Origin: CAWCUZ01 sp963798795
GTDB taxonomy: Bacteria > Acidobacteriota > Vicinamibacteria > Vicinamibacterales > SCN-69-37
Reading direction: 5' to 3'
Assembly (NCBI GenBank): GCA_963798795.1
Contig: CAWCUZ010000001.1
Location: 248,001-312,000, forward strand
Length of the DNA: 64,000 nucleotides
Position 1 is the first letter of the stretch; each line of letters begins with the position of its first letter. Shown here in pieces: positions 1 to 9,751 of the stretch. The translations under genes and the position numbers were made by a program. The notes beneath the pieces are model-generated. The model was not told where the DNA came from and made no database searches. It saw nothing but the letters and a program-made list of their open reading frames with translations.

Positions 1-845
1 CGGTGGTGCCCGAGGAGTACAGGACGTACAGCGGATGTGCGAACGGAAACCGCGCGAACGTGAACGGCAGCGCCCTGGCAGAGTCGAGCCACTCCGTCCA
101 CGAGACCGAGGTCGGGACCGCTGGCAGGGCGGCGCCGGCGCCAGGGCCTGCGTCGGCGGCGGGCGGGACCACCACGACGCGCCGGAGCGACGGAAGACCG
201 GCGGCGACGTCGGCCAGACGGGACCGCAGGTCGAACGTCCTGCCGCCGTAGTCGTATCCGGCGACGCCGAGCAGGACGGCCGGCGCGATCTGGCCGAAGC
301 GGTCGAGCACTCCGCGCACGCCGAAGTCCGGCGAGCAGGACGACCAGATGGCGCCGATCGCGGCCGCGCCGAGCGCGGCGACGATGGCCTCCGGCACGTT
401 CGCCATGACGCCGCACACGCGGTCGCCCGGACCGATGCCGTCGCGCCTGAGTGCCGCCGCCGCGGCCGCGACGCCGTCGTGCAGTTCGCCGAACGACAGC
501 ACACGATCCGGGCCGCGCTCGCTGGAGGCGAGAAGGGCCGGCGTGTCGTCGCGGCGCCGGAGCAGGTTCTCGGCGAAGTTGAGGCGCGCGTCCGGGAAGA
601 ACCGCGCGCCCGGCATGCGGTCCCGGTCCAGCAGCACGTCGTCGCCCGGGTCGCCGATGACGCCGCAGACGTCCCAGACCGCGCGCCAGAACGTCTCGCG
701 CTGCTCGACCGAGTCGCGGTGCAGTGCGGCGTAGTCCGGGAACCGCCGTCCGGTGCGCCGTTCGAGCTCCGCCGTGAAGTGCGTGAGATTCGAGCGCGCG
801 ACACGCTCGGGATCCGGACTGCCAGATCGGAGCCTCGCCGGCCAC
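1..845 (-). CDS. aacS: acetoacetyl-CoA synthetase, N-terminal part (runs off left edge)
   Basis: Acyl-adenylating enzyme that activates acetoacetate to acetoacetyl-CoA in the cytosol. About 280 N-terminal residues are present. The N-terminal ACS-type cap is followed by a long adenylation domain, and the ATP-binding motif YSSGTT lies at the very edge of the window, preceded by HPLYVL as is usual in this subfamily. The C-terminal domain is outside. The likely start is GTG at 845, two bases after the tyrA stop, giving VAGEAPIWQ. The frame then has to shift by one base near 815-822 to continue as PDPERVARSNL, which matches the family, so an indel error is suspected. It is the last visible gene of the aromatic operon. 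Another acyl-CoA ligase is possible, but the N-terminus fits acetoacetate-CoA ligase best. Confidence 0.8.
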   Translation of the reverse strand, partial: MAGEAPIWQSGSRACRALESHALHGGARTAHRTAVPGLRRTAPRLGRAARDVLARGLGRLRRHRRPGRRRAAGPGPHAGRAVLPGRAPQLRREPAPAPRRHAGPSRLQRARPGSCAVVRRTARRRRGRGGGTQARRHRSGRPRVRRHGERAGGHRRRARRGRDRRHLVVLLAGLRRARSARPLRPDRAGRPARRRRIRLRRQDVRPAVPSGRRRRRSSVAPARRGGPARRRRRPWRRRRPASGPDLGLVDGVARLCQGAAVHVRAVSVRTSAVRPVLLGHH

Positions 846-846
846 G

Positions 847-1712
847 TCAGACTACCGACGGCTGCGCCAGCCGGCGGCGCCACTCGCCTGCTCGCGCGAA
901 GAGATCGATCGTGGCGGACCGGTCGTCGAGCCGGTCTCCGAGCGCGGTCAGCGCCGCGGCCAGCGTCCGCGCGGCCTCGGCCACGAAATCCGCGTTGCTG
1001 TCCAGGATGCCGGCCCACAGATCGCCGGAGCTCGAGGCCAGCCTGGTCATGCTCTCCAGGCCCGGACCGGCGAGACGCAGGCCGTCAGGCCCGACGGCGT
1101 CGCCGACCTGGAGGGTCAGCAACGACGAGACGAGCTGCGGCAGATGGCTGACGTAGGCCATCAGGCGATCGTGCGTCTCGGCGTCGGGCCGGCAGGGACG
1201 CCGCCAAGGCCCGCACAGAAACGTTCGAGGCGCCGCCCGTCGTCGGCCGGCGCGCTGCCGCGCACGAGGGGCCACGGCCGGCCGTCGAACAGGTCCGCCC
1301 GGGCCTGGCCAGACCCGCGCTGCGCCGCGCCCGCAATCGGATGTCCGCCGACGAATCGGGCGACGCCCGCCTCACCGGCTGAGGCGGCGATGCGCCGTTT
1401 CGTCGAACCGACGTCGGTGACCAGGGCCGCGGGCCGCGCCGCCGGCTTTTCGAGCAGCGCGATGATGTCGTCGATTGGCGCGGCGAGGACGACCAGATCG
1501 CACGCGCCGAGATCCGCGACGGCGGAAACCGCGTCGTCGATCAGGCCGCGATCGCCGGGCCTGCCGCTCAGAGCGGATGCGCGGTCGGCCGCCAGAATCG
1601 GCAGGCCAGGCCATCGCCGGCGCGCGGCCGCGGCTATCGATCCGCCGATCAGGCCGACACCCGCAATCCCGATGCGTGAGAACGGACGATCGGCGGCGTG
1701 CGTCAGCGGCAC
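847..1712 (-). CDS. tyrA: prephenate dehydrogenase
   Basis: Oxidatively decarboxylates prephenate to 4-hydroxyphenylpyruvate for tyrosine synthesis, using NAD(P). The N-terminus shows the Rossmann motif GIAGVGLIGGS. Further on are VTDVGSTK and GGHPIAGAAQRG, both typical of TyrA, and then the helical C-terminal domain with YVSHLPQLVSSLL. About 288 residues, normal for a monofunctional TyrA, and no ACT domain is seen. GTG at 1712 is chosen because it sits five bases from the aroF stop and directly precedes the Rossmann domain. One frame break is needed near 1185-1195, in a GCCGGCCC stretch. Confidence 0.9.
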
Positions 1713-1716
1713 CGTG

Positions 1717-2764
1717 CTAGCGGCTCCAGCCTCGGCGCGCCACCGGCTCGACGCAGATGCTGCGGCCGATCGCCGGCGCGATGATCCGCAGCTCCGCCAT
1801 GAGGCGCTCGAACTGCGCCGGGAACATCGACTGCGCGCCGTCGGACCGCGCGTGGTCGGGGTCGCAGTGGACCTCGATGAGCAGCCCATCCGCGCCGGCC
1901 GCGACCGCCGCCCGCGCCATCGGCGCGACCTTGTCGCGCCGGCCCGTGCCGTGGCTGGGGTCGACGATGATCGGCAGATGGCTGAGCTTCTGCACGACCG
2001 GAATCGCCGAGATGTCGAGCGTGTTGCGGGTGTAGCTCTCGAACGTGCGGATGCCGCGCTCGCACAGCATCACGTTCATGTTGCCGCCGGCGAGCACGTA
2101 CTCCGCCGACAGCAGCCACTCCTCGATCGTCGCGGAGATGCCGCGCTTGAGCAGCACGGGTGTGCTGGCGTGGCCGAGCTCGCGCAGCAGCGAGAAGTTC
2201 TGCATGTTGCGCGCGCCCACCTGCAGGATGTCGGCGTAGCGGTCGATCAGCTCGATGTGACTCGAGCTCCATCACTTCGGTGACGAGCTTGAGGTCGTGG
2301 CGGTCGGCCGCCGCCCGCAGCATGCGCAGGCCGGCTTCGCCGAGCCCTTGAAAGCTGTACGGCGAACTGCGCGGCTTGAACGCGCCGCCGCGCAGCACCT
2401 TGGCGCCCGCGCGCTTGACGGCCGCCGCCGTCGCCTCGACCTGCTCTTCGGACTCGGCCGAGCAGGGCCCGGCCATGACGACGACCTCGTCGCCGCCAAT
2501 GCGGACGTCGCCAACGGCGATGACCGTGTTTTCCGGCTTGAACGTGCGGCTGGCCAGCTTGTAGGGCTCCGTGATGCGCAGCACCTCCTGCACGCCGTCC
2601 TGCATCTCGAGCAGCTGCGGGTCGCCCGTGCCGCCGCCGACCGCGCCGATGACAGTGCGCGTGGCGCCCTCGATCGATGCACGTCGAATCCCATGTCCGA
2701 TCAACTGCGCGACGACCGCCTGGATCTGCGCTTCCGTCGCCCGTTCCTCCATCACGACGACCAT
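1717..2764 (-). CDS. aroF: 3-deoxy-7-phosphoheptulonate synthase (DAHP synthase), AroF type
   Basis: First step of the shikimate pathway: phosphoenolpyruvate plus erythrose-4-phosphate to DAHP. A ferredoxin/ACT-like N-terminal domain of about 70 residues (MVVVMEERATEAQIQAVV) is followed by the barrel with VVMAGPCSAES, LRGGAFKPRSSPYSFQG, LKRGISATIEEWL, CERGIRTF and VDPSHGTGRRDKV. This is the Thermotoga/Bacillus-like layout in which the N-terminal domain mediates feedback inhibition by aromatic end products. ATG 2764 is preferred because AGGTG lies at good distance; GTG 2773 is possible. A frame break occurs near 2255 (after VTEVMELES). The gene lies between chorismate mutase and tyrA. Confidence 0.92.
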
Positions 2765-2797
2765 GTCGGTCACCTGTTTCTTGTCGTTCGCGTGCTG

Positions 2798-3133
2798 TCA
2801 CGCGCACGACCGACATCCTGATTCTACTCCGGCGTCGCCGGACCGGCGGCGTGCCGCACCGCCGACCGCCAGCCGCTCGAGCCGCCGGGCCTCGTCGATG
2901 ATGCGCTCGAACAGCCGCCTCATCGCGCCGTGGTCGAGCGGCCCCGCGTTGGCCGACCGCGACGTGGCCCAGGACCTCGGCTTCGCGCGCCGGCTGATAG
3001 ATCGGCTGCCGCCGCTGCTCCTTCCTGCGGCCGATCTCGAGCGCGCACGCCGCCCGCTCGTTGAGCAGCGCGACCAGATTGCCGGTCGATCAGCGTCGAT
3101 GCGCCGCCGGAGGGCCTCGAGGTCATCACTCAC
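2798..3133 (-). CDS. chorismate mutase, AroQ type (frame-broken)
   Basis: Small chorismate mutase that converts chorismate to prephenate. The N-terminus VSDDLEALRRRID is typical of AroQ helix 1. In other frames follow LVALLNERAACALEIG, the sequence RRKEQRRQPIYQPAREAEVL and, finally, RRLFERIIDEARRLE. Together these rebuild one AroQ helical bundle of about 110 residues. At least two or three single-base shifts (around 3090-3070 and 2970) are needed, so the consensus is probably wrong here. GTG 3133 overlaps the trpA stop. Its position next to aroF and tyrA suggests that the mutase and DAHP synthase may work as a regulated pair, as in lineages where they are fused. Confidence 0.75.
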   Translation of the reverse strand: MSDDLEALRRRIDADRPAIWSRCSTSGRRARSRSAAGRSSGGSRSISRRAKPRSWATSRSANAGPLDHGAMRRLFERIIDEARRLERLAVGGAARRRSGDAGVESGCRSCA

Positions 3134-3935
3134 GCGCCACCGTCCCTTCCAGCCGCGCACGAAGGCTCCGACCGCCGCGCGCCACGTCGCGCCGGGCCGC
3201 CGCCGCCCGGCCCATCACGTCCACGAGCGCGCTGCCGACGACCGCGGCGTCCGCGAAGCCGCCGACCTCCTCGACGTGCGCCCGGCGACGAAATCCCGAA
3301 TCCCAGCGCCACCGGCAGGTGCCGTCACCGCGCGGATCCGCTCGACCAGCGGGCCGGGCGGCGGTCGCCACCGCCTCCCGGGCGCCGGTGACGCCCAGCC
3401 GCGAGATCGCGTAGAGAAACCCGCGGCCCAGCCGCGCCGCTTCGCGCAGCCGCGCGTCCGCGGTCGTCGGGCTGACGAGGAAAATCTGGTCGAGGCCGTG
3501 TGCGGCGAGCATCCCGCGCGTCGATCGCCGATTCCTCGATCGGCAGGTCGAGCAGCAGGACGCCGTCCACGCCGGCCGCCGCCGCCCGGTCGGCGAACCC
3601 GCCACACCGCAGCGCAGCACCGGGTTGACGTAGGTGAACAGCACGATCGGGCGCGCGCATCGTCCCGCGGAGACCGGCCACCAGGTCGAGCGCCGCCTCG
3701 AGATGACGCCGGCCGCCAGCGCGCGCTCCGACGCGCGCTGGATGGCCGGCCCGTCGGCGATCGGATCGGAAAACGGGACGCCGATCTCGATGACGTCGGC
3801 GCCGCGCGCGGTCGAGCGCCCGCACGATCGTCGCGCGAACGCGGCAGGTCGGGATCCCCTGCCGTGACGTAGGTGACCAGGCCCGGCTGGCCGGCGGCGC
3901 GCAGAGCGCTCGAAGGTCGCGGGCCAGCGCCTCAT
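3126..3935 (-). CDS. trpA: tryptophan synthase alpha chain (heavily frame-broken)
   Basis: Cleaves indole-3-glycerol phosphate to indole, which is channelled to TrpB. Diagnostic pieces occur in order but in changing frames: GLVTYVTAGDPD, GADVIEIGVPFSDPIADGP, IQRASERALAAGV, IVLFTYVNPVLR, GVDGVLLLDLPIEES, DQIFLVSPTTADARL, GFLYAISRLGVTG, and the C-terminal VVGSALVD. Total span 810 bp, or 270 codons, the normal TrpA length. Roughly eight to ten single-base shifts are needed (for example near 3905, 3820, 3705, 3655, 3602 and 3515). ATG 3935 overlaps the trpB stop. Confidence 0.88.
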   Translation of the reverse strand: MRRWPATFERSARRRPAGPGHLRHGRGSRPAAFARRSCGRSTARGADVIEIGVPFSDPIADGPAIQRASERALAAGVISRRRSTWWPVSAGRCARPIVLFTYVNPVLRCGVAGSPTGRRRPAWTASCCSTCRSRNRRSTRGMLAAHGLDQIFLVSPTTADARLREAARLGRGFLYAISRLGVTGAREAVATAARPAGRADPRGDGTCRWRWDSGFRRRAHVEEVGGFADAAVVGSALVDVMGRAAAARRDVARGGRSLRARLEGTVARE

Positions 3936-5172
3936 CGCCTGTCCTGCGGCGCAGCCGCGCGCACCGTCTCGACGTCCTTGTCTCCGCGGCCCGACAGGTT
4001 GACCAGCACGATCGTGCCGTCCGGCAGCCGTGCGCAGCTCGCGCGCGAATCCAGGCCACGGCGTGGGCCGACTCGAGCGCCGGCAGGATGCCCTCGGTGC
4101 GGGCGAGCCACTCGAAGGCGTCGAGCGCGTCGGCGTCGTCCACCCAGCGCGTACTCGGTGCGCCCGCGCGCGGCGAGCCACGCGTGTTCGGGGCCGACCG
4201 ACGGGTAGTCGAGGCCGGCGGAGATCGAGTGCGTCGGCAGGATGTTGCCGTGCGCGTCCTGCAGCACGAGACTGCGCGTGCCGTGCAGGACGCCCGGGCC
4301 GCCGCCGGCGAAACGCGCGGCGTGCTCGCCGGGCCGAATCCCGCGCCCGCCGGCCTCGACGCCGACCAGCCGCACGCCGGCGTCGTCCGATGAACGCATC
4401 GAAGAGGCCCATGGCGTTGCTGCCGCCGCCGACGCAGGCCACGGCCACGTCGGGCAGCGGCCCGGCCGCGTCGAGCATCTGCGCGCCGCGCCTCCTGGCC
4501 GATGACCGACTGGAACTCGCGCACCATCAGCGGGTACGGATGCGGGCCGAGCACCGATCCGAGCAGGTAGTACGTCGTTTCGACGTTCGCCACCCAGTCG
4601 CGCATGGCCTCGTTGATGGCGTCCTTGAGCGTGCGGCTGCCGGCGTCCACCTGCTCGACCGTCGCGCCGAGCACGCGCATGCGGAAGACGTTGAGCGCCT
4701 GGCGCGCCATGTCCTCCGCGCCCATGTAGACGACGCAGTCGAGTCCGAGCAGCGCGCAGGCCGTGGCCGTCGCCACGCCGTGCTGGCCGGCGCCGGTCTC
4801 GGCGACGATGCGCCGCTTGCCCATGCGCTGCGCGAGCAGCGCCTGGCCGATGGCGTTGTTGATCTTGTGCGCGCCCGTGTGGGCCAGGTCCTCGCGCTTC
4901 AGGAACAGGCGAACGCCGCGCGCCGCCGGCGGCGCGGCCGGCTTCGTAGAGCGGCGTCGGCCGGCCGACGTAGGTGGCGCAGCAGGTCGTCGAGCGCCGC
5001 CGGAACTGCCGGATCCGCGCGCGCCGCGAAATAGGCGCGTCGTCAGCGCCTCGACGGGCGCGACGAGCGTCTCGGGAACGAAGCGGCCGCCGAACTCGCC
5101 GAAGTACCCGCGCGCGTCCGGGTCCCGCCGGCCGAACACGGGCCCGAGCGCCGGCTCTGCCCTGTCGTTCAC
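3932..5172 (-). CDS. trpB: tryptophan synthase beta chain (frame-broken)
   Basis: PLP enzyme that condenses indole with serine to give tryptophan. The N-terminus GYFGEFGGRFVPETLVAP is typical. KREDLAHTGAHKINN carries the PLP lysine (HK). Then follow RIVAETGAGQHGVATAT, the motif VGGGSNAMG in another frame, and NLSGRGDKDV close to the C-terminus. The span of 413 codons is normal. Clean from about 4930 to 4490, with several frame breaks on either side. GTG 5172 overlaps the trpF stop and the end overlaps the trpA start, so translational coupling is likely. Confidence 0.92.
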
Positions 5173-5821
5173 AGGATCTCCTTCGGGATCGGCGCCTCGA
5201 CGCCTGCCATCGCCTCGAACAGCCGGCGGAGCCGATCCGCGTTCTTGATGCCGGGCGCCGACTCGACGCCCGACGAGACGTCGATCGCCCAGGGCCGCAC
5301 CGTCGCGATGGCGGCCGCGACGTTCTCCGGCGTGAGCCCGCCCGCCAGGATGACCGGCCGCCGCCGGGCCAGCCCCGTCGGCGCGCGCCCAGTCGGCCGG
5401 CCGCCCGGTGCCGCCGCGCTGTGTCGCGATCGATCGCGTCGACGAGTGGCACGACCTCGGACGGCAGGCGCGCGGCGCGGTCGACGTCCGCGTCCGTCGC
5501 CAGGCGCCACGGCCTTGATCGACGCGCGCCCGGGAGCCGGCGTAGTCGCGCGGGTCCTCGTCGCCATGCAGTTGCACGGCGTCGAGCCCGGCCTCGCGAA
5601 CGATGCGGGCCACGTCGTCCGGCGATTGATCGACGAACACGCCGACGCGCGTCACGAACGGCGGCAGGGCGCGGGCGATGCGGCCGGCGGCGGCGGCGTC
5701 CACGGCGCGAGGGCTCCGCGGCCACAGGACGAAGCCCACGGCGCTCGGCGCCCAGGCGCACCGCCACGTCGGCGTCCTCGAGTCGCGTGATGCCGCAGAC
5801 CTTCACGCGGACCACGCTCAC
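5169..5821 (-). CDS. trpF: phosphoribosylanthranilate isomerase (frame-broken)
   Basis: Isomerises N-(5-phosphoribosyl)anthranilate in tryptophan synthesis. Begins VKVCGITRLEDADVAV, a hallmark of TrpF. GFVLWPRSPRAVD and VGVFVDQSPDDVARI follow, then VQLHGDE. The C-terminal half reads ILAGGLTPENVAAAI and AIDVSSGVESAPGIKN. The span of 217 codons is the usual size. Three or four base shifts are needed (near 5750, 5535, 5510 and 5385). GTG 5821 overlaps the trpC stop. Confidence 0.9.
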
Positions 5822-6630
5822 GCTCGTGCCTCCGTCGACGTGCCGAGGGCGGCGAGTAGCTCGCCCAGCGCACGGCCCGGATCCGGCGCGGTCACGAACC
5901 GTTCGCCGATCAGAAAGGCGTGATAGCCGGCGCCTCGGAGGCGGCGGACGTCCGCGGCCTTCTGCAGCCCGCTCTCGGCCACGCGCGTGACGGCGCCGGG
6001 CAGCGACGGAAGGAGCTCGTCGAACAGGTCCGTCACGACGTCGAGCGTGCTCAGGCTGCGGCTGTTGACGCCCACGATCTCGGCGCCGGCATCGATCGCC
6101 CGCTGAACCTCCGTCCGGTCGTGCGCTTCGACGAGCGCCGCGAGACCGCATTGCGCGGGCGAACCGGACGAGGGGCTCGAGGGTGCGCGCGTCGAGCGCC
6201 GCCACGATCAGCAGCACGGCGTCGGCGCCAGCGGCGCGCGCTTCGAGCACCTGCGTATTCGAGGACGATGAAGTCCTTGCGAAGCAGCGGAAGATCGCAC
6301 GGCCTGCCGCACCGCGCGCAGATGATCCAGCGAGCCGTCGAAGAACGTGGGTTCGGTCAGGACCGAAATCGCCGCCGCGCCGGCCTGTTCGTAGCCGCGC
6401 GCGATGGCGGCCGGGTCGTACTCGGGCCGGAGCACGCCCTGCGAGGGCGAGCGACGCTTGCACTCGGCGATGACGCGGAATCCGTCCGCGCGCAACGCAG
6501 ACGCGAACCGGTCGGGCCGTGGCGTGCGCGTCCCGGCCGCCCGCTCGATCGCCGCCCGCGTGGCGGCACGTTCGCGCTCGATCGCCGCGCGACGGGCCGA
6601 CGCCACCATGGCCGCCAGCAGGTCGCTCAC
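5818..6630 (-). CDS. trpC: indole-3-glycerol-phosphate synthase (frame-broken)
   Basis: Ring closure that forms indole-3-glycerol phosphate. FRVIAECKRRSPSQG carries the catalytic lysine of the family, and ISVLTEPTFFDGSLDHL, then QVLEARAAGADAVLLIVAAL, then VGVNSRSLSTLDV, then VAESGL follow in order. The span of 271 codons is normal. Frame breaks fall near 6295, 6255, 6235 and in the 6155-6085 stretch; the last 250 bp are clean. GTG 6630 overlaps the trpD stop. Confidence 0.92.
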
Positions 6631-7644
6631 GCGCACGCCTCCCGCAGCCGGTCGAGCGCACGGCGGGCCCGTCCCTCGGCCACCGCCGCGCTCGCCAGCG
6701 TCACGCCCTCCCCCAGCGACGCCGCCGCGCCGGCCACCAGGAGTGCCGGCGCCCGCATTGAGCAGCACGACGTCGCGCCGCGGCCCGGGCTCGCCTTCGA
6801 GGACGGCCTCGATCAGGGCGGCGTTCTCGGCTGCGGTGCCGCCCGCGAGATCCGCCGACGCTGCGCCATGGGCAGCCCGACGTCCGCCGGGTGCACGTAG
6901 AACGTGTTGACCAGCGCCGTCCCGGAACTCGGAAACCTTCGTGTGGCCCGCGGTCGAGATCTCGTCGAGACCGCCGGCGCCGTGCACGACCCAGGCGCGC
7001 TCCGCGCCGAGGGCGCCGAGCGCGCGCGCGAGCAGCTCCGTGTGCTCGGGACGCGACACGCCGACGAGCTGCCGCTTCGGCGCCGGCGGGGTTGGTCAGC
7101 GGCCCCAGCAGATTGAACGCCGTCCGGACGCCGAGCTCCCGGCGAGTCGGCGCCGCGTGCCGCATCGACGGATGGCACGACGGGCGCGAAGAAGAACGCG
7201 ACCCCGGCCTCGCTGCAGCGCCGCGACCACGCGGTCGGGCGGCGCGTCGAGGCGCACGCCCAGCGCCTCGAAGACGTCGGCGCTGCCGCACCGGCTCGAC
7301 ACGGCGCGATTGCCGTGCTTGGCCACGCGCACGCCGCAGCCGGCGAGCACGAGGGCCGCCGCCGTCGACACGTTGAACGTGTGCGCGCCGTCGCCGCCCG
7401 TGCCGCACGTGTCGAACACGATCCGGCAGTTCCACCGGCAGGCGCACGGCGCGCGCGCGCATCGCCGTCGCGAAGCCGACCATCTCGGCCGGCCGCTCGC
7501 CTTTGAGGGCGAGCGCCATCAGCAGCGCGGCGATGTGCGCCGGCTGCGCCTCGCCGTCCATGATGGCTCCCATCGCCCGCGCGGCCTCGTCGCTCGACAG
7601 GTCCTCGTGGCGGCGCAGCTTTTCGAGCAGCGACGGGAACATCA

Positions 7645-7648
<4 letters not shown>
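6627..7648 (-). CDS. trpD: anthranilate phosphoribosyltransferase (frame-broken)
   Basis: Transfers phosphoribose from PRPP to anthranilate. After the helical N-terminal part (LLEKLRRHEDLSSDEA), the PRPP site FDTCGTGGDGAHTFNVSTA is clear. AKHGNRAVSSRCGSADVFEALG follows, then GVRTAFNLLGPLTNPA in another frame. The span of 340 codons is normal. Several frame breaks occur between 7440 and 6750. The start has three ATGs in a row (7648, 7645 and 7642) behind GGAGG, and the first overlaps the trpG stop. Confidence 0.9.
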
Positions 7649-8225
<577 letters not shown>

Positions 8226-8256
8226 GAAGTCGTCTCCAACGCGGCCCGCGCGCGGG

Positions 8257-9751
8257 TCACAGATTCGACAGCCCGCGGTTCGCCATCTCCAGCGCCTGGA
8301 GCAGCGCGCGCGCCTTGTCGCGCGTCTCCTGGTACTCGGCGGCCGGATCCGAGTCGGCGACGATGCCGGCGCCGGCCTGGACCTCGGCGCGCCCGCCGCG
8401 CATCGTGATCGTGCGGATGGCGATGCAGAAGTCGAGGTTGCCGGCGAAGTCCAGGTAGCCCACGGCGCCGCCGTAGAGCCCGCGGCGCGTCGGCTCGAGT
8501 CGCGCCGATGATCTGCATGGCGCGGATCTTCGGCGCGCCGGTCAGCGTGCCGGCCGGAAACGTCGCCACCAGCGCGTCGAGCCGGTCGCAGTCCGCCGCC
8601 AGCCGGCCCTCGACGCGCGACACGAGGTGCATGACGTGCGAGTAGCGCTCGAGCGCCATGTACTGCGGCACGCGCACGCTGCCGATCTCGCGCGACGCGG
8701 CCGATGTCGTTGCGGCCCGAGGTCGACGAGCATCACGTGCTCGGCGCGCTCCTTCTCGTTGCGCCGCAGCTCTTCGGCCAGCCGCTGGTCCTCCTCCGGC
8801 GTCGTGCCGCGGCGCCGCGTGCCGGCGATCGGATGGGTCTCGACGTGACGCCCCTCGACGCGCACGAGCATCTCGGGCGACGCGCCGACGATCGCGTCGC
8901 GCCCCATCCGGATGAAGAACATGTAGGGCGACGGATTGATGTGTCGCAGGGCGCGGTAGACGTCGAACGGGCGGCGCCGTGGTCGTCGTCTCGAAACCGC
9001 TGCGAGAGCACCGCCTGGTAGATCTCGCCGGCGCGCGATGTCTTCCTGGATCTCGCCGAACGCCGGCCTCGAACTGCCTCGCGCGTCTGGTTCGCGTCGA
9101 CCTGCGAGCGGCGCGCTCGCGTGCCGCGGCGCCGGCCGCGAGAGGTTGCGCTCCAGCTCGCGCTCGAGGAACTCGATCTTGGCGCAGGCGAAGTCGTACA
9201 GCGACGCGAGGTCCTCGCCCGGCCGGAGCCGCGCGTTGGCGATGGCGAGGATGCGATGCTTCACGTGGTCGAACGCCAGGATGGTGTCGAAGACCATGAA
9301 GCCGGCCTGGTCGCGGTCCGGCAGCGGCTTGTCGAGCGCGACCGCGGGCTCGAACCACTCGGCCGTGTCGTAGTCGAGATAGCCGACGGCGCCGCCGGTG
9401 AACCGCGGCAGCTCGGGCACGACGGGCGACTGGAACTCCGCCATCAGCCCCCGCAGCACCTGCGATGAACGGCTCGCTGCTGGGCCGTCCGTTCGCCGGC
9501 GCTGCTCGAGGGTCGTCTCGGCCGTCGCGGCCGCGGAGGACCAGGAACGGGTCCTTGCCGAGGAAGGAGTAGCGGCCGACGTGCTCGCCGCCCTCGACGC
9601 TCTCGAGCAGGAACGCGTAGTCCGAGTGCTCGGCAATCTTCAGGAAGGCCGAAACCGGCGTGAGCAGGTCGGCCATGATCTCGCGATAGACGGGCACGAA
9701 CGTCCCGCGTCGCGACAGTTCCACGAATTCGTCGAACGTCGTCTGGGTCAT
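8257..9751 (-). CDS. trpE: anthranilate synthase component I (frame-broken)
   Basis: Converts chorismate to anthranilate. The N-terminal LLESVEGGEHVGRYSFLG is the tryptophan feedback region (LLES motif), so allosteric inhibition by Trp is expected. The catalytic domain shows INPSPYMFFIRMG, IVGASPEMLVRVEG, HPIAGTRRRG, FPAGTLTGAPKIRAMQII and AGAGIVADSDPAAEYQE. The span of 498 codons is normal. About six frame breaks (near 9520, 9470, 9130, 9070, 9020, 8975, 8735 and 8700). ATG 9751 overlaps the aroDE stop. Confidence 0.93.
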
